From positions 53,917 to 117,916 of the forward strand of contig DAOLFG010000008.1 of assembly GCA_035326425.1 (NCBI GenBank): 64,000 bases of DNA, given 5' to 3'. Source of the stretch: CALKJU01 sp035326425. GTDB lineage: Bacteria > Pseudomonadota > Alphaproteobacteria > Geminicoccales > Geminicoccaceae. Both the position numbers and the translations under genes were made by a program. The notes below the pieces were generated by a model. It did not search any database and was not told the DNA's origin. It saw nothing but the letters and a program-made list of their open reading frames with translations. Of the stretch, positions 50,356 to 58,695 are shown in pieces. The stretch's first letter is position 1. Every line of letters begins with the position of its first letter.

Positions 50356-51230
50356 GCCAGCTCGCGGCCAACGTCCGCGCCGCCGGCCTGATGCTGGCCG
50401 CGATGGGCTGCTACGGCTTCAGCGACGCCATGATCAAGCAAGTCTCGGTGGCGATCCCGATCGGCGAGATCATGGGCCTGCGCGGCATCGTGATGTGCCT
50501 GCTGCTCTATGCGATGCTGCGTCACCAGGGGCACCCCACCGATTGGGGCCTGTGGCTGCATCCCTGGAACATCGCCCGCGGCGTCGCCGAGATCGCCTGC
50601 GCCGCCCTCTATTTCGCCTCGCTCAGCCGCCTGCCGCTGGGCGACGCCTCGGCGCTGTTCTTCGTCGCTCCCATCATCCTGACCGCTCTGGCCGCCCTGA
50701 TCCTGAAGGAGCCGGTCGGGCCCCGGCGCTGGACGGCCGTCGGCATCGGCTTTCTCGGCGTGATGGTGGTGGCAGGCCCGCCGCAGGGCTGGACGCTGCT
50801 GATCCTGTTGCCGCTGACCTCGGCCTTCTTCAGCGCGTTGCGCGACATCCTGCAGCGCCGCATCCCGGCCGAGGTGCCGGCCGGCGCCATCTCGCTGGTG
50901 ACCGCCGGCTCGATGGTGCTGGGCGGCTTCGCCACCCTGCCGTTCGGCTGGGTGGTGCCGACGGCCGGGCAGGCCGGCATCCTGCTACTGTCGGCGGTGA
51001 TCGTCGCCGGCGGATACCAGTTCTACGTGCTGGCGATCCGCGCCGGCGACATCTCCTTCGTATCGCCTTTCCGCTACGTCGCCATCCCGCTGGCCATGCT
51101 GCTGGGCTTCATCGGCTGGGGCGACGTGCCGACGCCGATGAAGCTGCTGGGCGCCTGCATCATCGTCGGCTCGGGCCTGTTCATCTTCTACCGCGAGCGC
51201 CAGCTGGCGCTGCGCACCCGGACCGGATGA
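50352..51230 (+). CDS. EamA/DMT-superfamily permease (tandem copy 2)
   Basis: A 292-residue homologue of the previous gene, translationally coupled to it by ATGA. It shows the same alternation: GEIMGLRGIVMCLLLYAMLR, ASLSRLPLGDASALFFVAPI, then a second half with TSAFFSALRDILQRRIPAEV and ISFVSPFRYVAIPLAMLLGF. The shared SALRD/ALRD and SPFRY/APFRY segments show the copies arose by duplication. They may form a heteromeric exporter or transport separate solutes. Confidence 0.9.
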   Translation: MSQLAANVRAAGLMLAAMGCYGFSDAMIKQVSVAIPIGEIMGLRGIVMCLLLYAMLRHQGHPTDWGLWLHPWNIARGVAEIACAALYFASLSRLPLGDASALFFVAPIILTALAALILKEPVGPRRWTAVGIGFLGVMVVAGPPQGWTLLILLPLTSAFFSALRDILQRRIPAEVPAGAISLVTAGSMVLGGFATLPFGWVVPTAGQAGILLLSAVIVAGGYQFYVLAIRAGDISFVSPFRYVAIPLAMLLGFIGWGDVPTPMKLLGACIIVGSGLFIFYRERQLALRTRTG

Positions 51231-51240
51231 TCCCGCCTCC

Positions 51241-52104
51241 ATGACCCGTCAGGCCAATGTCGTGGGGGCCGGCTACCTGGTCGCCGCCACCACCGTGTTC
51301 AATTTCGGCGACACCTTCGTGAAGCTGCTTTCGGAGCACATCCCGATCTTCCAGGTGATCGCCCTGCGCAACGGCATCACCGCGCTCCTGATCGCGATCG
51401 CCTGGTCGTTCCGGCGCTCGATGATCCGGCCGCGCGACCTCGTCGACCGCGGCGTGCTGCTGCGCTCGGGCCTCGATACCGTGACGACGCTGCTCTACCT
51501 CTATGGCGTCTCGCAGCTGCCGCTGGCCAATGCGGCGGCACTGCTCTTCGCCTCGCCGCTGCTGGCCACGCTGCTGGCCGGCCTGCTGCTGGGCGAGCGG
51601 GTCGGCTGGGCGCGCTGGGGCGCGGTGGCGCTGGGCTTCGTCGGCGTGCTGCTGGTCGTCCAGCCGGACGACGATGGCTGGCGGCCGGCCGCACTGTTCC
51701 CACTCGCTGCCGCCTGCACCATGGCCGTGGCCGACATCGTCACCCGCCGCATCCGCCCGGACGTCGGAGCGCCCGCCATCGTCGCCACCAACGTCGTCAG
51801 CGTCGCCCTGGCGGCCACCGCCTTCGCCGTCTTCGCCTGGAGCCCGTTGCCGACCCAGGCCGGCTCGCACCTCACCCTGGCCGCGGTGGCGCTGCTCGCC
51901 GGCTATCTCACCTACGTCCTGGCCTTCCGCCGCGGCGAGGTCTCGTTCGTCGCCCCCTTCAAATATGCCGGCCTGCCGGCGGCGATGATCCTGGGCTGGC
52001 TGGCCTGGAGCCACTGGCCGACCCCGCTGGTGCTCCTCGGCTCGGGGCTGATCGTGGCGGCGGGGCTGCTGGTGCTGGCGGCCGAGCGGCGGGTGGTCGC
52101 CTAA
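51241..52104 (+). CDS. EamA/DMT-superfamily permease (tandem copy 3)
   Basis: A 287-residue third paralogue, ten bases after copy 2. It keeps GVSQLPLANAAALLFASPLL, GEVSFVAPFKYAGLPAAMIL and a closing LVLLGSGLIVAAGLLVL, but is more diverged at the N-terminus (TVFNFGDTFVKLLSEHIPIF). All three lie head to tail on one strand and end before the toxin-antitoxin pair. Substrate unknown. Confidence 0.9.
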   Translation: MTRQANVVGAGYLVAATTVFNFGDTFVKLLSEHIPIFQVIALRNGITALLIAIAWSFRRSMIRPRDLVDRGVLLRSGLDTVTTLLYLYGVSQLPLANAAALLFASPLLATLLAGLLLGERVGWARWGAVALGFVGVLLVVQPDDDGWRPAALFPLAAACTMAVADIVTRRIRPDVGAPAIVATNVVSVALAATAFAVFAWSPLPTQAGSHLTLAAVALLAGYLTYVLAFRRGEVSFVAPFKYAGLPAAMILGWLAWSHWPTPLVLLGSGLIVAAGLLVLAAERRVVA

Positions 52105-52120
52105 TTGCCAAACGGCCATT

Positions 52121-52152
52121 CTCATGCCATTTTCAGAGTAATATGGCATGAG
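52121..52152. promoter_or_regulatory. Operator-like inverted repeat of the toxin-antitoxin operon
   Basis: CTCATGCCAT (52121-52130) and ATGGCATGAG (52143-52152) are exact 10-base complements with a 12-base spacer. The right arm ends 14 bases before the antitoxin ATG. The AT-rich spacer may contain the promoter. Such paired arms are the normal site for AbrB-type antitoxin autorepression. Confidence 0.65.
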
Positions 52153-52166
52153 ATAGGAATGTCACC

Positions 52167-52427
52167 ATGAATGCGAGGTACAAGCTGGCTGTCGACCGGC
52201 AAGGTCGGGTGGTTCTGCCCATGGCGGTGAGGCGCGAGCTCGGGATCGAGGGTGGCGGCCAACTCACCTTGGACGTCGAGGAGAACGATGTCAGGGTGAG
52301 CTCCCGTATGCTGGCGATCCGCCGTATGCAGCAGGAAGTGCGCAAGCATGTTCCCGAAGGCGTATCGCTCGTCGATGAGCTGATCGCGGACCGGCGAGCC
52401 GAGGCAGCGCGCGAGAATGACGATTGA
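52167..52427 (+). CDS. AbrB/SpoVT-type antitoxin (VapB-like)
   Basis: An 86-residue protein. The swapped-hairpin DNA-binding domain reads KLAVDRQGRVVLPMAVRREL then GIEGGGQLTLDVEENDVRVS (about residues 6-45). The C-terminal helix, rich in Arg, Glu and Asp, would wrap the toxin. It overlaps the PIN gene by 11 bases. The pair has slightly lower GC than neighbours, suggesting transfer. The operator dyad ahead of it supports autoregulation. Confidence 0.9.
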   Translation: MNARYKLAVDRQGRVVLPMAVRRELGIEGGGQLTLDVEENDVRVSSRMLAIRRMQQEVRKHVPEGVSLVDELIADRRAEAARENDD

Positions 52428-52800
52428 GATAGTACTCGACGCCTCCGCCCTCCTGGCGGTGGTCAATCAGGAACCCGGCTGGCAGGCTGTCGTCGCCTAT
52501 CGAGCCCCGATGATCAGTGCGGTCAACCTCGCCGAAGTCTATGCCAAACTCGAGGAGCGGGGCTCTCCGTCCTCGCATGCGCGGAGCAATCTCGCGGCCA
52601 GTGGCGTAGAGGTCATCACCTTCGATGAGACACAGGCCTATCTCTCCGGCCAGCTGCGCATGTCCACGCGCCGGGCTGGCCTCTCCTTCGGCGATCGGGC
52701 CTGCCTCGCCGCTGCCATGTCGCGGGATCTCCCGGTGCTCACCGGTGACCGTAGCTGGGCGACGCTCGACGTCGGTATAGAGGTGCGCCTCTTCCGATGA
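52417..52800 (+). CDS. PIN-domain toxin ribonuclease (VapC-like)
   Basis: A 127-residue PIN nuclease with four acidic catalytic positions: D8 in VLDASALLAV, E40 in NLAEVYAKL, D93 in SFGDRACLAAA and D111 in LTGDRSWATL. VapC-type enzymes cut tRNA or rRNA when freed from antitoxin. All catalytic residues are intact, so it should be active. Its stop overlaps the start of an ABC permease gene (ATGA), an unusual downstream neighbour for a toxin. Confidence 0.9.
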   Translation: MTIEIVLDASALLAVVNQEPGWQAVVAYRAPMISAVNLAEVYAKLEERGSPSSHARSNLAASGVEVITFDETQAYLSGQLRMSTRRAGLSFGDRACLAAAMSRDLPVLTGDRSWATLDVGIEVRLFR

Positions 52801-53741
52801 CCGAGGCCCTCGACATCCTGCTCTCCGCCGCCTTCTGGGCGGCCGCCCTGCGCATCGCCACGCCGCTGATCTTCGGCACGCTGGGCGAGCTGATCTGCGA
52901 GCGGGCAGGCGTGCTGAACCTCGGCATCGAGGGCATCATGACCATCGGCGCCATGAGCGGCTGGCTGTTCGTCTATCTCGGCGCCCCTCTGTGGCTGGGC
53001 GTGCTGCTGGCGGCGATGATCGGCGCCTTCTTCGGCCTCGTGCTCGGCGTCTTCACGGTGCCGCTCGGCCTGTCGCAGCACGTCACCGGCATCGGCATCA
53101 CCCTGCTGGCCACCAGCCTCGCCTACTTCACCTACCGCGTGCTGCTGCCGCAGGCCACGAGCCCGCCGCGCATCGAGCCGTTTGCGCCCACAGCTGTGCC
53201 GCTGCTCGGCGAGTTGCCGTTCATCGGCCCGATCCTGGCGCAGCAGACCGCACTCACCTGGCTGGCCCTGGCGCTGGTGCCGGCGGTGTCCTGGCTGCTC
53301 TACCGCACGCCCCTGGGCCTGGCGATCCGCACCGTCGGCGAGAACCCCGCCGCCGCCGAGGCGCAGGGACTCGACGTCTACGCCCTGCGCATCGGTGCCC
53401 TGATGGCCGGCAGCGCCCTGATGGCGGTGGGCGGCGCCTTCCTCACCATGTCGGCCTTCAACGCCTTCTTCTTCGAGATGGTCAACGGCCGCGGCTGGAT
53501 CTGCATAGCCCTCGTCGTCTTCGCCTCTTGGCAGCCCGGCAAGGCGCTCCTGGGTGCCTTGCTGTTCGGCGCCTTCGACGCCTTCCAGGTCCGCCTGCAG
53601 CAGGTCGTAGGCGGTGCGGTGCCCTACCAGCTCTTCCTGATGCTGCCCTACGTGCTGAGCATCGCAGCATTGGTGCTGATGTCGCGGCGGGCGGCCTATC
53701 CGCAGGCGCTGATGCGGCCCTATATCAAGGGGCAGAGATAG
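52797..53741 (+). CDS. Nucleoside/BMP-type ABC transporter permease
   Basis: A 314-residue inner-membrane permease of the branched/simple-sugar superfamily, closest to the second permease of nucleoside importers (NupQ/YufQ type). Marks are GELICERAGVLNLGIEGIMT near the N-terminus, AIRTVGENPAAAEAQGLDVY in the cytoplasmic loop and WICIALVVFASWQPGKALLG. The matching ATPase and first permease would be expected just upstream but are absent; the PIN toxin is there instead, overlapping by ATGA. The orphan BMP protein at 14803 is a possible partner. Confidence 0.9.
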   Translation: MTEALDILLSAAFWAAALRIATPLIFGTLGELICERAGVLNLGIEGIMTIGAMSGWLFVYLGAPLWLGVLLAAMIGAFFGLVLGVFTVPLGLSQHVTGIGITLLATSLAYFTYRVLLPQATSPPRIEPFAPTAVPLLGELPFIGPILAQQTALTWLALALVPAVSWLLYRTPLGLAIRTVGENPAAAEAQGLDVYALRIGALMAGSALMAVGGAFLTMSAFNAFFFEMVNGRGWICIALVVFASWQPGKALLGALLFGAFDAFQVRLQQVVGGAVPYQLFLMLPYVLSIAALVLMSRRAAYPQALMRPYIKGQR

Positions 53742-53931
53742 TGGACGTCGAGCAGGCACGCTGCCGAGCCGCCTCGGTCGTCGGCAGCGTCTGCATTCTG
53801 CTCGCCCGCTCCGTCGAGCCGATGGAATGTCGCGGAATTGTCTCCGTTCTGACTCGAATTGCCGCCCCGGTGCTCTAGCTCACCGAAGGGCGTCAAATCA
53901 AAGTGTCAGGTGACGCTTCGATGAAGCTCTC

Positions 53932-54633
53932 GTGATCGCAACCTCGAACATGCCCGGCCGCCCGAGCCTGGCGGCGTGGTTGACACCCTTCGGCATCATC
54001 GTCGTCTATGTGGCGCTCCTCGTGCTGCCGGCGACCCGTGCCTTCGCGCGTGAGATGTCGTTGGAGAACCGGCCGATCGAGCTGATGACCTTCGCGCTGC
54101 TGTTGGCGGCGGCGCTGGTCTCGCTCGATCTCGCGCGGCGCACGCGGTCCCAGGGCGAGGGCCGGATCGTCTACGGATTCTACACCTTGTTCGGCATCGC
54201 CATGCTGGTCGTCGCCATGGAGGAGGTCGCCTGGGGCCAGACCTTCTTCGGCTGGTCGACGCCCGAAATCTGGCGCGACATGAATGCGCAGCAGGAGACC
54301 ACCCTGCACAATCTCAAGCCTGTGCAAGTCCATCAGCCGCTGTTCAGGATCATCTTTGCACTGGGTGGAATGATCGGCATCCTGATGGGCCGCTTCGATC
54401 GGTTCCGTGCTATCGCGGCACCTGCGTCGTTGCTGCCCTGGCTCACCGCGATTCTTCTCGTCTCTGCTCCTTCGCAATATCCCTTGTTCACCGAGCGTGA
54501 GCCGCGCTTCGATCGCTTCCTGCGCGTGCTCTCCGAGATGACCGAGCTGCTGATCGCGATCGCCGCCTTTCTCTACGCTATCGCCAATCGTCAACGGCTC
54601 CGTTCTCGAGGGAACGGCGCGGTCACGCCATAG
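53932..54633 (+). CDS. Conserved hypothetical membrane protein
   Basis: A 233-residue protein (227 from the ATG at 53950) with about five membrane segments. A distinctive stretch, VVAMEEVAWGQTFFGWSTPE then MNAQQETTLHNLKP, carries polar residues (E, W, Q, H, N) inside or beside the membrane. I recall EE-x-WGQ/LHN motifs in a family of unknown function. The DNA here is less GC-rich than its neighbours. The 190 bases ahead of it hold no recognisable gene. Enzymatic action on a lipid would be speculation. Confidence 0.7.
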   Translation: MIATSNMPGRPSLAAWLTPFGIIVVYVALLVLPATRAFAREMSLENRPIELMTFALLLAAALVSLDLARRTRSQGEGRIVYGFYTLFGIAMLVVAMEEVAWGQTFFGWSTPEIWRDMNAQQETTLHNLKPVQVHQPLFRIIFALGGMIGILMGRFDRFRAIAAPASLLPWLTAILLVSAPSQYPLFTEREPRFDRFLRVLSEMTELLIAIAAFLYAIANRQRLRSRGNGAVTP

Positions 54634-54772
54634 GACGCCGGAAAGGTCAGCCGGCGATCGGTTGGCGACAGCCATGCGCCTGACGCGTCTTGGCGCTGCG
54701 GGCCGAGCGGTCGTAAGATTTGGCTGCCCGCTCGCCTGATCTCCTGTCGATCGCTTGGCGGCAGTCCTTCGG

Positions 54773-55690
54773 ATGTCCGCCATGGAAGGCTTGTGGATCC
54801 CGATCACCATCGCCGCCGCGCTGATGCAGGCGGTGCGCACCGCCATGCAGCGCCAGCTGGCGCGCGAGCTGAGCAATGCCGCCGGCGCCTATGCCCGCTT
54901 CCTCTACGGCGCGCCGCTGGCCTTCCTCTATGTGCTGGCACTGTGGGGCTGGTGGCACATCGCGCTGCCCTCGCCGGACGGCTCGTTCTTCGTCGCGGTG
55001 ACGCTGGGCGGCATCGCCCAGGTGCTGGCCACCGTGATGCTGCTGGCCGCCGTCAACCTGCGCTCGATGCCGGTCGGCGTCGCCCTGTCCAAGACCGAGG
55101 TGATCCAGGCCGCCATCGCCGGCTTCGTCTTCCTGGGCGATCCGATCACCGCGACCGCGGCCTTGGGCATCCTGCTGGCGACGATCGGGGTGATGGGGCT
55201 GGCCAGTGCGCGCATGTCGGGCGGGGTACGGGTGCTGGTCACCTCGCTGGGCGAGCCAGCCGCCATTGTCGGCATCGCCTCGGGTGCCGGCTTCGCGCTC
55301 TCGGCCATCGGCTTTCGCGCCGCCGCCCTGTCGCTCGGCCACCCCAATCCGGTGATGGCCGCCGGCTACACCCTGGCCTGGGCCACCGCCATCCAGACCG
55401 CGATGATGGGCATCTGGCTGGCCTGGCGCGAGCCCAAGGCGCTCCTGGCGGTGGCGCGCAACGTCAAGGCTTCGGGCCTCGTCGGCCTGACCAGCGTCGT
55501 CGGCTCGGCCTGCTGGTTCCTCGCCATGACCATCCAGGCCGTGGCCTATGTCCGCACCCTGGGCCTGGTCGAGCTGGCCTTCGGCTACGCCATCTCGGTC
55601 GGCTGGCTGGGAGAGCGCATCAAGCGCTCGGAAATCGTCGGGATCCTGCTGGTGGCGGTAGGGATCGCCACGCTACTGCTGGGCGGGTGA
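54773..55690 (+). CDS. EamA/DMT-superfamily permease (fourth copy)
   Basis: A 305-residue transporter (302 if the ATG at 54782 is used), with ten membrane segments. It differs from the three tandem paralogues: AMQRQLARELSNAAGAYARF at the start, VNLRSMPVGVALSKTEVIQA in the middle and LGLVELAFGYAISVGWLGER near the end. It resembles the EamA group found in many alphaproteobacteria beside amino-acid genes. The cysteine-synthase-like gene follows by 85 bases. Confidence 0.87.
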   Translation: MSAMEGLWIPITIAAALMQAVRTAMQRQLARELSNAAGAYARFLYGAPLAFLYVLALWGWWHIALPSPDGSFFVAVTLGGIAQVLATVMLLAAVNLRSMPVGVALSKTEVIQAAIAGFVFLGDPITATAALGILLATIGVMGLASARMSGGVRVLVTSLGEPAAIVGIASGAGFALSAIGFRAAALSLGHPNPVMAAGYTLAWATAIQTAMMGIWLAWREPKALLAVARNVKASGLVGLTSVVGSACWFLAMTIQAVAYVRTLGLVELAFGYAISVGWLGERIKRSEIVGILLVAVGIATLLLGG

Positions 55691-55775
55691 GGCCACCGCT
55701 GCAGGGAGGCGCCCGCCCTCCTGCATGGGTGCGGTGGCAGCGACGATCGTGCTGAAGCAAACCCGAGGAACGCTC

Positions 55776-56864
55776 ATGCCAAACGACACGGATATCCGGA
55801 CGACCGCCGGGCGCGGCCGCCTCTTCGACAGCATTCTCGACACCGTCGGCGACACGCCGACGATCCGGGTCAACAATCTCGGTCCGAAGCATGCCACGAT
55901 CTACGTCAAGGCCGAGTTCTTCAACCCGGCCGCCTCGGTGAAGGATCGGCTGGCGCTCAACATCATCGAGGCCGCCGAGCGCAGCGGGGCGTTGAGGCCG
56001 GGCCAGACGGTGGTCGAGGCGACCAGCGGCAACACCGGCATCGGGCTCGCCATGGTCTGCGCCCAGAAGGGCTATCCGCTGGTCGTGACGATGGCCGACA
56101 GCTTCTCGATCGAGCGCCGCAGGCTGATGCGCATGCTCGGCGCCAAGGTGGTGCTCACGCCGCGCGCCCAGAAGGGCTTCGGCATGTACCGGAAAGCGGT
56201 GGAGCTGGCCGAGGCCAATGGCTGGTTCCTGGCCCGCCAGTTCGAGACCGCGGCCAACGCCGACATCCACGAATCGACCACGGCGCGCGAGATCGTCAAC
56301 GATTTCGCCGGCTCGCGGCTCGACTGGTTCGTCACCGGCTACGGCACCGGCGGCACCGTGGCCGGGGTCGGACGCGTGCTGCGGCGTGAGCGGCCCGAGA
56401 CCAGGATCGTGTTGAGCGAGCCGGCCAATGCGCAGCTCGTCGGCAGCGGCCAAGCCCAGGAGCGCACCGCCGATCACGCTCCCGCCGGCAGCCACCCGGC
56501 CTTCGAGCCGCACCCGATCCAGGGCTGGACGCCGGACTTCATCCCCTACGTACTGCAGGAGGCGATCGACAGCAGGTTCTACGACGAGCTGATCGCCATC
56601 GCCGGTGCCGAAGGCATCAAGTGGGCAAAGGCGCTGGCGCAGAAGGAGGGGATCTTCACCGGCGTCTCCGGCGGATCGACCTTCGGCGTGGCCCACCAGA
56701 TCGCCGAGAAGGCGCCGCCCGGCTCGGTCATCCTGTGCATGCTGCCCGACACCGGCGAGCGCTACCTGTCGACACCGCTGTTCGACGGCATCGAGGCCGA
56801 CATGAACGAGGAGGAGCTGGGCCTGTCGCGTTCGACTCCGGGTTTCCAGATGCCGGCGTCCTGA
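55776..56864 (+). CDS. Cysteine synthase-like PLP enzyme (fold type II)
   Basis: A 362-residue enzyme of the CysK/cystathionine-beta-synthase family. The PLP lysine lies in NPAASVKDRLAL, the substrate loop in EATSGNTGIGLAM, the phosphate loop in TGYGTGGTVAGVG, and GERYLSTPLF ends the core. It departs from ordinary CysK: GVSGGST replaces GISSGAA, and an insertion (about 222-245, GSGQAQERTADHAPAGSHPA) precedes the HPIQGW loop. O-acetylserine sulfhydrylase activity is likely but another beta-replacement cannot be excluded. Confidence 0.88.
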   Translation: MPNDTDIRTTAGRGRLFDSILDTVGDTPTIRVNNLGPKHATIYVKAEFFNPAASVKDRLALNIIEAAERSGALRPGQTVVEATSGNTGIGLAMVCAQKGYPLVVTMADSFSIERRRLMRMLGAKVVLTPRAQKGFGMYRKAVELAEANGWFLARQFETAANADIHESTTAREIVNDFAGSRLDWFVTGYGTGGTVAGVGRVLRRERPETRIVLSEPANAQLVGSGQAQERTADHAPAGSHPAFEPHPIQGWTPDFIPYVLQEAIDSRFYDELIAIAGAEGIKWAKALAQKEGIFTGVSGGSTFGVAHQIAEKAPPGSVILCMLPDTGERYLSTPLFDGIEADMNEEELGLSRSTPGFQMPAS

Positions 56865-56899
56865 CCGAAAGGCTCCGCCGCCGCTCGGGGCGGGCGGGG

Positions 56900-57766
56900 C
56901 TACCCGCCCTTCACCCCGCCGGCGGTGAGGCCGGTGACGATCTCCTTCTGGATGAACACCGTCAGCAGCAGAACCGGCAGCGTCACCATCAACGCCGACG
57001 CCGCCAGCGGCCCCCAGGAGAGCTGCTCGAAGCTGAGCGAGTTGTAGACCGCGACGGGCAGTGTCCGGGTCTCGCGGCCGGCCAGCACCACGCCGAAGAC
57101 GAAGTTGTTCCAGGAGAAGATGAAGGACAGGATCGCCCCCACGACGATGCCGGGGCGGGAGAGCGGCAGCGCCACCTTGTAGAAGGCCTGCCAGAGGTTG
57201 GCGCCGTCGATCAGCGCCGCCTCCTCCAGCTCGTGCGGCAGGCTCTCGAAGAAGCCCAGCATCACCCAGACCACGATCGGCACCGAGATGACGAGGTGGA
57301 TGATGATCATCGGATAGAGCGTGCCGGTGAGCCCGATTGCCCTGAACAGGATGAACAGCGGGATCAGGTAGCTGAGGCCCGGCGTGATGCGCGAGATCAG
57401 CACGATCAGCCCCCAGCCCTCGGCCCTGGCCTTGGCGAGGCCGTAGCCGGCGGGCACGCCCACGATCAGCGCCAGCAGCGTCGAGACGCCGGAGACGATG
57501 ATGCTGTTCCAGGTGTAGAGCAGGAACGGGTTCTGCTCGAAGATCGTGACGTAGTTGTACCAGGCGGGCTCGGAGGGCCAGAACACCGGCGGGTAGGCGG
57601 TGTTGTCGAGCTCGTTCTTCAGCGACAGCGACAGCATCCACAAGAACACCAGGATCGCCGGCGAGACGATCAGGAATACCGCGATGCCGAAGCCCACCTT
57701 GCGGGCCAGCGTCTTCAGGCCCAGGGCCGGGGAATGGGCGAAGGCCGAGCGCAGCGAGATTTTCAT
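56900..57766 (-). CDS. Carbohydrate ABC transporter permease, MalG-like
   Basis: A 288-residue permease with six membrane segments and the EAA loop ELEEAALIDGANLWQAFYKV then ALPLSRPGIVV. It begins at ATG 57766 inside the stop of the partner permease (ATGA). It is the third gene of a binding protein, permease, permease operon. No nucleotide-binding subunit follows in this operon; the next open frame beyond the stop belongs to the convergent PLP enzyme. Confidence 0.93.
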   Translation of the reverse strand: MKISLRSAFAHSPALGLKTLARKVGFGIAVFLIVSPAILVFLWMLSLSLKNELDNTAYPPVFWPSEPAWYNYVTIFEQNPFLLYTWNSIIVSGVSTLLALIVGVPAGYGLAKARAEGWGLIVLISRITPGLSYLIPLFILFRAIGLTGTLYPMIIIHLVISVPIVVWVMLGFFESLPHELEEAALIDGANLWQAFYKVALPLSRPGIVVGAILSFIFSWNNFVFGVVLAGRETRTLPVAVYNSLSFEQLSWGPLAASALMVTLPVLLLTVFIQKEIVTGLTAGGVKGG

Positions 57767-58695
57767 GTGTTGAGCGCCCACTGGGTGCGCTGGCGCGACC
57801 AGAGCAGGACCAGCGTCATGGCGATGATGATGACGAAGAACACCACGACCACCGCCGAGGCATAGCCGATGTTGTAGAAGGCGAAGGCCTGGAGATAGAG
57901 GAAGATGTTGATGGTCTCGGACGCGGTGCCGGGCCCGCCCTGGGTGATGACGAAGATGGTGTCGAACGCCTTCAAGGCGTCGATGGCGCGGATGACCACG
58001 GCCACCATCACGAACGGCAGCACCAGCGGCCAGGTGATGTGGCGGAACATCTGCCACTCGGAGGCGCCGTCGATCAGCGCCGATTCGTAGGGCTCGGTCG
58101 GCAGCGAGGCGAGGCCGCCCAGCACGATCAGCATCACCAGCGGCGTCCACTGCCAGATCTCGATCAGCGCCAGGCTCGGGATCACCGTGCCGGGATCGAA
58201 CACCCAGAGCTGCGGCGGGATGCCGACCAGCGACAGCAGGTAGTTCAGCACGCCGAGCTGCGGGTGGAACATCATGGTCCACACCAGGGCGATCGCCACC
58301 GGTGTCGCCATCATCGGCATCATGAACACCGTGCGCAGCACGCCGCGCAGCGGGAACTCGCGGTGGAACACCACCGCCGCCAGCACGCCCAGCACCACCG
58401 GCAGGAACACCGCCAGGAAGGTGAAGTAGAAGGTCCGCCAGATCGATTCGATGAACCGGCTGTCGCTCGCCAGCTGCAGGTAGTTGCCGAGGCCCACGAA
58501 GCTCGGCTCGCCGACGACCGGCCAGTCGTGGACGGACAGGTAGAGCGTGAACGCCCACGGAAAGAGGATGACCGCCAGGATGACGATCATCGCCGGCAGC
58601 GCGAACAGCATGTAGCGCCAGCGCCGGCGGTAGCCGCCCTTGCCCGGTGCGGCCCCGGCCGCCGCAGCGGCCGGGGTGGCGGAAGCCTGGCTCAC
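57763..58695 (-). CDS. Carbohydrate ABC transporter permease, MalF/UgpA-like
   Basis: A 310-residue permease. An Ala/Pro-rich cytoplasmic N-terminus is followed by six membrane segments. The EAA loop is EPYESALIDGASEWQMFRHI. FVITQGGPGTASETINIFLY is the usual MalF-like late motif. GTG 58695 overlaps the binding-protein stop by GTGA, so translation is coupled. It pairs with the MalG-like permease. Confidence 0.93.
   Translation of the reverse strand: MSQASATPAAAAAGAAPGKGGYRRRWRYMLFALPAMIVILAVILFPWAFTLYLSVHDWPVVGEPSFVGLGNYLQLASDSRFIESIWRTFYFTFLAVFLPVVLGVLAAVVFHREFPLRGVLRTVFMMPMMATPVAIALVWTMMFHPQLGVLNYLLSLVGIPPQLWVFDPGTVIPSLALIEIWQWTPLVMLIVLGGLASLPTEPYESALIDGASEWQMFRHITWPLVLPFVMVAVVIRAIDALKAFDTIFVITQGGPGTASETINIFLYLQAFAFYNIGYASAVVVVFFVIIIAMTLVLLWSRQRTQWALNT

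Noticed and set aside
56900..58558. A single 552-residue fused permease
   Set aside because: The first half is arginine/glycine-rich shadow of the partner gene. The true MalG-like start is ATG 57766 overlapping the partner stop.
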